Assembly: GCA_001774245.1 (NCBI GenBank)
Contig: MEZF01000028.1
Coordinates: 1-9,853, forward strand
From: Candidatus Bathyarchaeota archaeon RBG_13_52_12
Lineage (GTDB): Archaea; Thermoproteota; Bathyarchaeia; TCS64
Length of the DNA: 9,853 nt
Direction: 5' to 3'
The position numbers and the translations under genes were made by a program. The notes under the pieces were generated by a model. The model searched no databases, was not told where the DNA came from, and saw only the letters and a program-made list of their open reading frames with translations. Positions 1 through 6,519 of this stretch are shown piece by piece. How positions within the stretch are numbered: position 1 is the stretch's first letter; each line of letters opens with the position of its first letter.

Positions 1-205
1 AGTTGGGGAGAGTCAGGGCGAAGCTGAGCCAATAGCCCTGTTGGGCGTAGTAGGCTAAGGCAAGTCCGATAGCGAGTACGATTAGTAATGTACCTAGTAA
101 ATTGTAGCCCTTCAGGATTTTTCGGTCTTTATAAGCGGTGTAGAGCATTAGGAAGCCACTGAGGAATAGAAAGAGGTTGCCCGCGTCGAGGAGAAGCGTG
201 TCCAC
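1..205 (-). CDS. Unknown small membrane protein, N-terminal part (runs off left edge)
   Basis: An open frame reads leftward from GTG at 205 to the window edge, giving 68 residues without a stop. The protein starts VDTLLLDAG. Two hydrophobic stretches at roughly residues 9-24 and 35-54 are separated by a short charged loop containing YKDRKILKG, so it is likely an integral membrane protein with at least two membrane segments. GTG is chosen because an in-frame TAG lies eight codons upstream (about 227-229) and no ATG occurs in between. A weak AT-rich element around 226-235 would sit about 26 nt upstream, fitting a leaderless archaeal start. It lies on the same strand as the methyltransferase at 339-1139, 133 bp downstream of it, so separate transcription is plausible. 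I do not recognise the family; the loop spacing is faintly like a PQ-loop repeat, but no PQ motif is visible. Confidence 0.6.
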   Translation of the reverse strand, partial: MDTLLLDAGNLFLFLSGFLMLYTAYKDRKILKGYNLLGTLLIVLAIGLALAYYAQQGYWLSFALTLPN

Positions 206-338
206 AGTATTTCTAGCACGTGATGACTAATAACGCTTGGGCGCTGGCAACTTTATTAAGGAAAAGGCACTCTATATCGGGAGATAACGGAGACGAATTT
301 AAGCATCTTTTTTGGGGTTCCATTTATTGCTCCGCCTT
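206..338. other. 133-bp intergenic stretch, AT-rich, no gene seen
   Basis: This stretch separates the end of the methyltransferase from the start of the leftward membrane protein. It is richer in A and T than the flanking genes and holds a six-T run on the + strand near 307-313. A plus-strand open frame crosses it into the methyltransferase C-terminus, but its protein looks random. I see no RNA gene. Confidence 0.5.
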
Positions 339-1139
339 CTACATGATATTTGTGACCAGTATCTCCCTGACGGAACCACGGCCTGTGGTTTTTGTGTTAA
401 TGCTGCGATTCGCGTTTACGATTTTTATTCTGAAGCCCTTGTAGAGCTTCTTGACGGGTTCGCTGTTACTCAGGGTAAAGAGGACGCCACGCGCATCTAG
501 TTCCCTGATCAGCTCGCTGAGCCTGACCTGCTCAGACCATGGGAAGCCGGTGGGGCTGTAGGTGTTGAAGTTGGATGTCTTGCTTACGGGCTCGTAGGGC
601 GGGTCGAGGTAGACGATGTCGCCCTCGTTCACGGCGTCGAGGAGGTATGAGAAGTCTTCGCTCCGTATTTCGACGCGTCTGAGTGCCTCGCTAGCGATGA
701 CGATGTCTTTTACAGGGACGATTTTAGGGTTCCTATAAGTGCCAAATGGCACGTTGAAAAGGCCCTTGCTATTTACCCTGTAAAGACCATTGTATCCCGT
801 CTTGTTCAGGTATAAGAGGAGGGCGGCGTCCTCGATGGGGTCCAACCCGTCCTTGTTGAAGCGGTCTCGTAGCCTGTAGTAGGTCTCCTTGTCGTAGGTG
901 TGCTTCGACGCCTCTGCGATGAGGGCGTCTGGGTTGTCCCTGATGACGCGGTAAAAGTTAGCGAGGCGAGTGTTGACGTCGTTAACAGTTCCCCTCTCGG
1001 GCCGGATGGTGAAGAAGACGGATCCCCCTCCGAGGAAGGGCTCGTGGTAAGCTCTGCTCTCGTAGCCCAGAGGGAACGTAGAAAGGATCGCCTGAACGAG
1101 GCTCCGTTTACCCCCCGCCCACTTCAGGATCGCCGTCAT
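339..1139 (-). CDS. D12-class N6-adenine DNA methyltransferase (Dam family)
   Basis: It transfers a methyl group from S-adenosylmethionine to adenine in a short DNA site. Visible motifs, in D12 order: WAGGKR at residues 7-12, the AdoMet-binding EPFLGGG at 33-39, NDVN at 53-56, the family block LNKTGYNGLYR at 111-121 followed by FNVPFG at 128-133, and the catalytic DPPY at 179-182. At 266 residues it has the full length of Dam/DpnM-type enzymes and seems intact. The ATG at 1139 puts the WAGGKR motif in its usual place near the N-terminus. Many relatives modify GATC, but the target cannot be read from the protein. No restriction endonuclease gene adjoins it, so it may be an orphan methyltransferase or have a partner outside the window. 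The 3' end is more AT-rich than the rest, and this family is often transferred. The upstream TATA match (around 1161-1170) is weak. Confidence 0.95.
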   Translation of the reverse strand: MTAILKWAGGKRSLVQAILSTFPLGYESRAYHEPFLGGGSVFFTIRPERGTVNDVNTRLANFYRVIRDNPDALIAEASKHTYDKETYYRLRDRFNKDGLDPIEDAALLLYLNKTGYNGLYRVNSKGLFNVPFGTYRNPKIVPVKDIVIASEALRRVEIRSEDFSYLLDAVNEGDIVYLDPPYEPVSKTSNFNTYSPTGFPWSEQVRLSELIRELDARGVLFTLSNSEPVKKLYKGFRIKIVNANRSINTKTTGRGSVREILVTNIM

Positions 1140-1196
1140 GAAACTTCAGTATCTTTCCATAGATTTAGATCTTTTACCTTACCCATAGTAAGAAAG

Positions 1197-1205
1197 GGAT
1201 AATAA
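1197..1205 (+). promoter_or_regulatory. Possible TATA box for the small membrane protein gene
   Basis: GGATAATAA is centred about 26-27 nt before the ATG at 1228, the distance expected for leaderless archaeal transcription. No Shine-Dalgarno match precedes that ATG. The match to a TATA consensus is only fair. Confidence 0.35.
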
Positions 1206-1227
1206 CCAGGGTTTTCGAGGCTCATCT

Positions 1228-1491
1228 ATGAGACCCGTTGTTGGCTATGTTGTTATAGCTGGTACTATGGTCGTCGCTCTCTTTGCGATGCTCTGGGGTT
1301 GGAGGTACTCCGTCCCCGATCTCTTAAGGGTGAGCTACGGACTGCCCCTTATCTGGGGTGTCAACACCCTAGACACTATCGCTGGCCCTGTCGACAGATG
1401 GAGCGTTGACCTCGTCTCGCTTGCAGTCGACCTGTTCTTCTGGTTTGCGACGCTAATGGTTGCCCAATTCATAGCTTTGCGTCGAAGCTAG
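1228..1491 (+). CDS. Small two-helix membrane protein of unknown function
   Basis: This 87-residue protein has hydrophobic segments at about residues 5-24 and 62-82. Between them is a loop of about 37 residues holding YGLPLIWG (37-44) and a short GPVDRWSVD stretch (53-61). The second helix contains DLFFWF. The layout (short N-terminus, helix, loop with a Y-G-x-P-L-x-W motif, then a helix rich in D, L, F and W) resembles small uncharacterised membrane proteins I recall as common in archaeal genomes; that is memory, not a search. The basic C-terminus (RRS) would favour a cytoplasmic end for helix 2. It starts with ATG 88 bp from the divergent methyltransferase start and is convergent with porB, 89 bp away. 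I assign no function. It may equally be a subunit of a larger membrane complex encoded elsewhere. Confidence 0.7.
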   Translation: MRPVVGYVVIAGTMVVALFAMLWGWRYSVPDLLRVSYGLPLIWGVNTLDTIAGPVDRWSVDLVSLAVDLFFWFATLMVAQFIALRRS

Positions 1492-1551
1492 GGCTATTCA
1501 TATGGCAAATCATAAAGCCGAGCACTATTAGACTTGGAACTAATGGCGTGT

Positions 1552-1556
1552 AAAAA
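1552..1556 (-). terminator. Possible oligo-T terminator after porB
   Basis: Reading leftward from the porB stop, the first T-rich run is TATTTTTA, with five T in a row about 25 nt past the stop. Short T runs can terminate archaeal transcription without a hairpin. A 5-bp inverted repeat (ATTAG at 1527-1531, CTAAT at 1540-1544) lies just beyond, but the order is not that of a bacterial hairpin-plus-T terminator. Confidence 0.3.
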
Positions 1557-1580
1557 TAGATGATGAAAGAGTGGTAATGG

Positions 1581-2477
1581 CTAGAAGATGTCTTTACCAT
1601 CAATCGCCAGTAGTCTCGACCAGTTCTCCGTAGTAGCCTTTTGGATCGACGCGATCTCCTCATCCTTTAGATGCCTAAACCTGCCCTGTATTTTGAGGGT
1701 CTCGGAGACTGGTTTAAGCTCCCTCGGTTTATACGTCAGCTTGAAGTGGCGTCCATCAAGTATCTCATATAGAGGCCAGAGCCCTGACTCCACCGCCAAC
1801 CTGGCAATCTTAATAGTGTCCTTTGGGTCTGTGCCCCACCCCGTCGGGCAGGGACTATTAATGTGCATGTAGCGGAATCCGCGTAGCTCCTTCCCGTAAA
1901 CGATCTTGGCAGTGAGGTCCTCGGGGTAGGCCACGGACGCCGTGGCGACGTATGGCACGTGATGTAGTGCGAGAATCATAGGGACATTCTTCTTCTCCGA
2001 AGTTTTTCCTCTGCTCATCTTCGCCACAGGTGTCGTCGATGTAGACGCGAACTCGGGTGTGGCGCTGCTTCTCTGCCCACCGGTGTTCATGTATGCCTCG
2101 TTGTCGTAGGTGAACCAGAAGACGTTCTCGTTTCTCTCGGCAGCCCCGGATAGGCCCTGGAAACCTATGTCGGCAGTCCCGCCGTCCCCTATGAGGCCAG
2201 CAACCACTATATCTTCACGGCCGATGATCTTGTAGCCCCTGGCGAGGCCAGTCATGAAGGCAGCGGCGCCTTCGAAGGCGGGGCCAAAGAAACTGGGAAC
2301 CCGTATGTTCATAAAGCCGGGGGCGCATGAGGCAACCTCGACGCGCGCCGAGTTCCTGCCAAGCGCCTTGAAGATCAGCCTGCCGATAATCGACCCTCCG
2401 CAGCCTTGGCAAGCGGGGTTACCCGGCCACATGACTTCCTCCTTACGGAGATCCCGGATGCTCATCTTTTTGCTCAT
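1581..2477 (-). CDS. porB: Pyruvate/2-oxoacid:ferredoxin oxidoreductase, beta subunit
   Basis: This subunit binds thiamine diphosphate and one [4Fe-4S] cluster. Together with the alpha subunit it decarboxylates a 2-oxoacid to an acyl-CoA and passes electrons toward ferredoxin. Cys23 and Cys26 (ACQGCGG), Cys51 (SCAPGF) and Cys210 (SPCPTGW) match the four cluster ligands of the family. The ThDP motif runs from GDGG at 97-100 to the YDNEAYMNTG segment at 124-133. Its length of 298 residues is close to that usual for the four-subunit type. It is the last gene of the operon, starting 4 nt after the porA stop. A G-rich SD-like GGGGGT (2485-2490) lies 7 nt before the ATG. Pyruvate is the default substrate, but 2-oxoisovalerate or another 2-oxoacid cannot be excluded. 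An alternative internal start at residue 5 is possible but would not change the domain. Confidence 0.93.
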   Translation of the reverse strand: MSKKMSIRDLRKEEVMWPGNPACQGCGGSIIGRLIFKALGRNSARVEVASCAPGFMNIRVPSFFGPAFEGAAAFMTGLARGYKIIGREDIVVAGLIGDGGTADIGFQGLSGAAERNENVFWFTYDNEAYMNTGGQRSSATPEFASTSTTPVAKMSRGKTSEKKNVPMILALHHVPYVATASVAYPEDLTAKIVYGKELRGFRYMHINSPCPTGWGTDPKDTIKIARLAVESGLWPLYEILDGRHFKLTYKPRELKPVSETLKIQGRFRHLKDEEIASIQKATTENWSRLLAIDGKDIF

Positions 2478-2481
2478 GTAA

Positions 2482-3738
2482 TCAACCCCCTATCCAGGTG
2501 GCGGTAGAGTCCATCACACCGCTCCCTATGGCTTTCAGCGTCTTCTCGGTCGCGTTCTCTATATCTCTTACCCTGACCTCCCTACCTGCGAGACCTGCGT
2601 AATAACCGAGGACTTTTGGCTTCTCCACCTGGTCATATAAGGCGCTGCGTATGGAGCCGTAGACGATGCCTCCCTCCCCGAGGGATATGTTGCGGTCTAT
2701 TACGCCGATTGCCTTGACCCTCTTAGCGATGTCCTGCATCTCCTCGGAGGGGAATGGCCTATAGGACTTTAATTTGACGAGGCCTACGCGTTTGCCCTGC
2801 TTGCGGAGGTTGTCGACTGCTACTCGTGAGGTGCTGGCGAGTGTGCCCATAACGACGATGACGGCTTCAGCGTCCTCGCAGCGATACTCCTCGAGGAGTC
2901 CACCGTAGCTGCGTCCGAATAGCCTGCCATACTCCTCATCTACCTCCTTAATGACCTTCTTTGCCCTCATCATAGCTTCCTGGTGTGCTCTCCACCTCCA
3001 CTGCAGGTCGTGACCCTTGCCCCAGCTGACCATGGTTAGGTGGGAGAAGTTCTCGTCGCCTGCGAAGGGTGTAAAGGGCTCGTTGATGCCCTTACCCTGC
3101 TGCCAATGCTTCTTATACTCCTCAAGTTCCGCGTCCCAAGTCTCAGGGAGGACAGGGTACTTGCTCTTGAATGGCTTGAGGAAGCCGTCAACCTTCTCCT
3201 GTTCAGGGATCGATACGGGCTCTGCTGTGAAGCTGAGTACGTAGCCATCTAGAGCAAAGGCGACGGGGAGACGTACCCGGTCATCCTCAGCGATCTTATA
3301 CGCCATTATGCCAGTGTCAAGGACCTCCTGGTTATTCTCACAGTAGAGTTGTATCCAGCCCGTCTCCCTCTGCGCGAGTAGGTCAGTGTGGTCGGGCTGC
3401 ATGGTCCTGACGCTCCTGTTTGCGACGGCCATGACGACGGGTGCCCAGTAGCGCGCCGTGTGGTGTAGCGCGTGAGACATGTATAGGAGTCCCTCACCGG
3501 ATGTAGCAGTGAATGCCCTCGCCCCCGCTATGGAGCCGCTGAGGCAGACAAGCTGGGCAGTGATCTCTCCCTCAACGGTGACGAACTCCGCTGGGAGCTC
3601 GCCGCTGGCGACGAACTCTGACAGGTACTCGACTATTGTTGTCTGGGGCGTGATTGGGTACGCCGCAATGAGGTTCGCCCTCGCAAGCTTTACCGCGTAA
3701 GCGACCGCCTTGTTACCGACCATAACTTCAGACTTCAA
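2482..3738 (-). CDS. porA: Pyruvate/2-oxoacid:ferredoxin oxidoreductase, alpha subunit
   Basis: The alpha subunit supplies domains that complete the ThDP site at the alpha-beta interface and is thought to take part in CoA binding. YPITPQT at residues 27-33, VEGE at 55-58 and TSGEGL at 79-84 are the family hallmarks of the pyrimidine-binding domain. The segment with DHTDLLAQRETGW (116-128) is also typical. A second Rossmann-like domain begins near residue 290 (VIVVMGTLAST). The length of 418 residues is slightly above the usual 390-400. The start is TTG at 3738: GAGGTG (3746-3751), made from the last codons of the upstream porGD gene, lies exactly 7 nt before it. Starting there keeps the usual run of about 26 residues before YPITPQT. 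An ATG five codons later (3723) is the alternative. Substrate choice within the POR/VOR group cannot be settled by eye. Confidence 0.94.
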   Translation of the reverse strand: MKSEVMVGNKAVAYAVKLARANLIAAYPITPQTTIVEYLSEFVASGELPAEFVTVEGEITAQLVCLSGSIAGARAFTATSGEGLLYMSHALHHTARYWAPVVMAVANRSVRTMQPDHTDLLAQRETGWIQLYCENNQEVLDTGIMAYKIAEDDRVRLPVAFALDGYVLSFTAEPVSIPEQEKVDGFLKPFKSKYPVLPETWDAELEEYKKHWQQGKGINEPFTPFAGDENFSHLTMVSWGKGHDLQWRWRAHQEAMMRAKKVIKEVDEEYGRLFGRSYGGLLEEYRCEDAEAVIVVMGTLASTSRVAVDNLRKQGKRVGLVKLKSYRPFPSEEMQDIAKRVKAIGVIDRNISLGEGGIVYGSIRSALYDQVEKPKVLGYYAGLAGREVRVRDIENATEKTLKAIGSGVMDSTATWIGG

Positions 3739-3742
3739 CGCA

Positions 3743-4564
3743 TTACACCTCTTCCCTCTCCATCTTTATCGCACCCACGAGGCACTCCTCGTTGCATATA
3801 CCGCAGCCCTTGCAGTAGTCGTAGTTGATCTCTGCCTTCCCATCGACCAAGCTTATGGCGGTCTCGGGACAGTAGACCCAACACCTCTTACACCCCACGC
3901 ATGCATTCTTGTCTATTACAGGGTGGGATATTCTCCAGTCAGAGACGACGCGCGAGTAGGAGATGAGGGGCTGGGTGGAAGCACGCTTCACTACATCGGT
4001 TTTCCTAAATCCGGAGGCGTTGGCGGGGGCGGTGGTTGCTTCATATGCCCGTTTCATTGTTTCGACGTTTGACGCTATGATCCTAGAAGGCAGCTCGCCA
4101 TTAACGGCCTCCGCGAGCGACTCGAGCTTGACGAGTCCTGTCACCTTGGCGAACGCTCCGAGAATGGCGGTGTTAGTGATCGGTCTCCCGATGACGTCGA
4201 GTGCTATCTTGGTGGCGTCCACGGCGGCGACCTTGAAGTTGCCGGCGAGGCCCGTGTCCTTGATGTTGCCAGGGTAGTTCACAATCACGAGGCCACCGGC
4301 TTTGAGGCCCTCTGTCACGTCCACGCTCCTGTTGAGGAGTGGGTCGAGGACCACTACGATGTCGGGTTCGTGGACGAGGTCACGTTCCCTGATGCGTTTG
4401 TCGTCGATGCGGCAGAAGGCAACCACGGGGGCACCACGCCTCTCGGTGCCGTACATCGGTATAGCTTGTGTAAATTTTCCCTCCAGATGTATAGCTGACG
4501 CCAGTATCTTGACGGCGGTCACCGCACCTTGCCCGCCTCTGCCATGAAAGCGTATCTCTATCAT
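3743..4564 (-). CDS. porG: 2-oxoacid:ferredoxin oxidoreductase, fused gamma-delta subunit
   Basis: The N-terminal 180 residues are the gamma (PorG) domain, opening with FHGRGGQGA at 6-14 and carrying the [10 protein letters not shown] segment at 38-47. After a linker rich in Ala, Thr and Lys (about 177-200), the C-terminus is a two-cluster ferredoxin equal to PorD. The ligands are Cys222, 225, 228 and 232, then Cys251, 254, 257 and 261. The Pro that usually follows the last Cys of each motif is kept after the first set but replaced by Leu after the second. The delta domain carries electrons from the core enzyme to external ferredoxin. The start is taken as ATG at 4564, giving 273 residues: it follows AGGT by 9 nt and starts directly at the conserved MIEIRFHG. 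An in-frame TTG at 4582 lies at or before the predicted transcript start, so it is unlikely. The gene is first in the porGD-porA-porB operon. Confidence 0.93.
3746..3751 (-). promoter_or_regulatory. Shine-Dalgarno GAGGTG that decides the porA TTG start
   Basis: GAGGTG on the minus strand is complementary to the conserved 3' end of archaeal 16S rRNA. It overlaps the last codons and stop of porGD and is 7 nt from TTG at 3738. An ATG at 3743 in another frame hits TGA after two codons, so it is not the gene start. This arrangement suggests coupled translation within the operon. Confidence 0.65.
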
Positions 4565-4600
4565 CGTCAAATAACCTGCCAATATGAGGTATTTTGTATT

Positions 4601-4608
4601 CTTAAAAG
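4601..4608 (-). promoter_or_regulatory. TATA box of the porGD-porA-porB operon
   Basis: The minus strand reads ACCTTTTAAGAAT here, a good archaeal TATA-type element (CTTTTAAG) with purines upstream as in a BRE. Transcription would begin about 25 nt downstream, near 4578-4580. That leaves a leader of about 15 nt holding AGGT before ATG 4564, which supports the ATG over the TTG at 4582. Confidence 0.6.
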
Positions 4609-4721
4609 GTCTCGTAAATCTTACTTACTTGGTTGAATGCGTTCTCCGTGCAAGTTGTTTAGGGTAAATCCTGCTAAATTAGGTTCAAATCTAAATTTAA
4701 GGATCTCCGAAGAAGGGTAAG

Positions 4722-4743
4722 CCTATTTTTTGTTTGAGATAGG
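4722..4743. promoter_or_regulatory. Inverted repeat, possible operator in the divergent control region
   Basis: CCTAT (4722-4726) and ATAGG (4739-4743) form a perfect 5-bp inverted repeat, with a T-rich spacer including six T in a row (4726-4731). It lies about 15 nt upstream of the TATA-like element for the ThDP gene, a usual place for an activator or repressor site. A palindromic TAAATTTA sits further upstream at 4692-4699. The arms are short, so chance is a real possibility. Confidence 0.25.
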
Positions 4744-4757
4744 TTAGAAGTCCTTAT

Positions 4758-4768
4758 CTTTTCTATAG
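4758..4768 (+). promoter_or_regulatory. TATA-like box for the ThDP enzyme gene
   Basis: CTTTTCTATA is centred about 27 nt before ATG 4790, the spacing of a leaderless archaeal promoter. No Shine-Dalgarno match precedes the ATG, which agrees with a leaderless message. Confidence 0.45.
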
Positions 4769-4789
4769 CCCTATTCGGAATGTTGGTTC

Positions 4790-6514
4790 ATGCCTTTGAA
4801 CGCCTCTAAGGCTCTCATGGAGCTGCTTAAGGGATACGCTGTCAAGGAGGTTTTTGGCCTCCCTGGCGAGACGACGCTACCTCTGTATAAGGAGTGGTTA
4901 AGCACACCAGAGGTCAAGCACGTTATGATGCGGGATGAAAGAAGCGCCGCCTTCGCCGCGGATGCCTTCGCAAGGTTCAGCTATAAACCCGGTGTCTGTG
5001 AGGGACCCAGTGTAGGCGCCACGCACATGATCCCAGGCGTCGCTGAGGCCTACAAGGCGTCGATCCCGATGCTCGTCTTCACGAGTGACATCCCCTTACA
5101 CTACGAGAGGAGAAATACCCTTACGGGCATCAACCAAACGGCGATGTTCGAGGGAATAACGAAGGAGAGCATCACCGTCACAGAGGCATCTGATCTTCCA
5201 AGCATCGTCAGGCGAGCCTTCCGTCTAGCCACTTCGGGAAAGCCAGGCCCGGTTCACATCAGATTCCCCATAGACAAACAGATGGAGGAGATTGGAGACC
5301 CGCACCTCTATGTCCAGAAGGACTTCAAAGCCTACCCAGGTCATCGCTCCGTTGCGGAGCTCACCAAGATAAGCGAAGCTCTGAAGGTCCTCGGATTAGC
5401 GCAGCGTCCAGTCATCGTCTGCGGACAGGGTGTCCTCCTCAGCCAGGCTTGGGGAGAAGTGCAGGTACTAGCTGAGCTCTACGGCGTCCCTGTGGGCACT
5501 ACCATTAATGGGAAAGGCGCCTTTCCAGAGAACCACCCACTCAGCATAGGCGTCACCGGCTCACGGGGTGGCACGACACTCGGCAACAAGGTGATCGATG
5601 AGGCTGATGTGATATTCTACGTTGGGTGTAGCACCGACTCAACCGGAACGGACACGTGGAAGACTCCCAGCCTCGATACGCAGGCGAAGATAATACACCT
5701 CAACGTCAGCGAGGGGGAGGTGGGGAACAACTACCCGATAGAAGTTGCCCTCATCGGCGACGCTGCAGCAACCCTGCGTGTCATGATCGAGGTTGCCGAA
5801 AAGCAGGAGAAGAAAGTCCGGAAACTCCCAAGGATTAAGGCGATCCAGAAGGAGAAAGAGGAATATGACGCCTATGTCTCAGGTCTCATGGCATCCAACG
5901 AGATACCTATCCACCCGCTCAGATTTGTAAAGGAGCTGGGAGACGCCCTCCCCAAGGATTACCTCATCGTCACCGACGTCGGCATCGCAGCCATATACAC
6001 AGCCGCCTTCCTCAAGCAAGGCGAGGCAGGACGGAGAATGATCTTCAACTACGCGATTGGAAGCCTCGGCTACGCTATTCCTGCCAGTATAGGTGCGAGG
6101 TACGCTCGCCCTAACAGCACCGTCATCACCCTCGTCGGCGACGGTAGTTTCGGCTTCACCGCAGGCGAGCTTGAGACTGTTGCCCGCGTCGGTGGTCCTA
6201 ACCACCTAATCCTCTTCAATAACCAGAGTTATGGCTGGATAAGGGCGGAGTGGCTGCTGAGCTACGGGAAGGAGTACGTTGACTTCGCTACCAACTTCAA
6301 GCCAGTTGACTATCTCAAGATTGCGGAGGGCTTCGGACTAGAGGCCACCCGTATGGTAAAACCAGACGAGCTCGGTCCTACTCTCAAGAGAAATCTCGAG
6401 AAGAAAGAACCTACATTTACCGAGATCATCGTTAAGCCCGAGGATAAGCTCGTCCCACCTGTGCCGAGTTGGATAAAGAAGGCTGAGAAACAGGGCTTCA
6501 GCTACATAAAGTAA
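4790..6514 (+). CDS. Acetolactate-synthase-like thiamine-diphosphate enzyme, substrate unknown
   Basis: All three domains of the ThDP decarboxylase/acetolactate synthase superfamily are present. The pyrimidine-binding domain (about 1-170) has FGLPGE at 22-27 and the activating glutamate Glu50 in RDERSAAFAADA, followed by KPGVCEGPS (66-74). A middle domain (about 190-330) has RPVIVCGQGV and ends near IGDAAATL. The diphosphate-binding domain has GDGSF at 450-454 and the paired Asn at 477-478 (LFNNQSYGW). The length of 574 residues is normal. The superfamily includes acetolactate synthase, oxalyl-CoA, benzoylformate and sulfopyruvate decarboxylases, glyoxylate carboligase and sulfoacetaldehyde acetyltransferase. 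No small regulatory subunit gene (ilvN) adjoins it, which argues mildly against a biosynthetic acetolactate synthase. It is divergent from the por operon, also ThDP-dependent, and nearly touches a PLP-enzyme gene at its 3' end. The start is firm: no earlier in-frame start lies within the TATA-to-ATG interval. Confidence 0.9.
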   Translation: MPLNASKALMELLKGYAVKEVFGLPGETTLPLYKEWLSTPEVKHVMMRDERSAAFAADAFARFSYKPGVCEGPSVGATHMIPGVAEAYKASIPMLVFTSDIPLHYERRNTLTGINQTAMFEGITKESITVTEASDLPSIVRRAFRLATSGKPGPVHIRFPIDKQMEEIGDPHLYVQKDFKAYPGHRSVAELTKISEALKVLGLAQRPVIVCGQGVLLSQAWGEVQVLAELYGVPVGTTINGKGAFPENHPLSIGVTGSRGGTTLGNKVIDEADVIFYVGCSTDSTGTDTWKTPSLDTQAKIIHLNVSEGEVGNNYPIEVALIGDAAATLRVMIEVAEKQEKKVRKLPRIKAIQKEKEEYDAYVSGLMASNEIPIHPLRFVKELGDALPKDYLIVTDVGIAAIYTAAFLKQGEAGRRMIFNYAIGSLGYAIPASIGARYARPNSTVITLVGDGSFGFTAGELETVARVGGPNHLILFNNQSYGWIRAEWLLSYGKEYVDFATNFKPVDYLKIAEGFGLEATRMVKPDELGPTLKRNLEKKEPTFTEIIVKPEDKLVPPVPSWIKKAEKQGFSYIK

Positions 6515-6519
6515 AACCC

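Noticed and set aside
220..226. GTGATGA and, at 1560-1566, ATGATGA, resembling C boxes of C/D guide RNAs
   Set aside because: No CTGA D box occurs at a suitable distance downstream of either, so a C/D RNA is not supported.
220..444. Plus-strand open frame of 74 codons with hydrophobic stretches
   Set aside because: It overlaps the methyltransferase C-terminus by over 100 nt. Its hydrophobicity comes from the AT-rich antisense of real codons, and no promoter or family resemblance is seen.
339..1139. Complete restriction-modification system
   Set aside because: Both flanking genes encode small membrane proteins, with no nuclease motif in view, so only the methyltransferase is supported.
1136..1225. 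29-codon minus-strand frame ending in ATGA overlap with the methyltransferase start
   Set aside because: The stop-start overlap looks like a coupled leader peptide. However, the frame has no promoter spacing of its own, starts 2 nt from the divergent gene's ATG, and lies upstream of the likely transcript start.
1581..4564. Indolepyruvate or 2-oxoglutarate oxidoreductase
   Set aside because: The presence of separate gamma and delta domains with the porGD-A-B order favours the four-subunit POR/VOR type. The 2-oxoglutarate type commonly lacks this layout, and the indolepyruvate type has a large alpha with C-terminal clusters.
4672..4700. GGTTCAAATC resembling a tRNA T-loop
   Set aside because: The flanking T-stem does not pair fully, and no acceptor, D or anticodon arms can be built around it. 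It is AT-rich promoter DNA.
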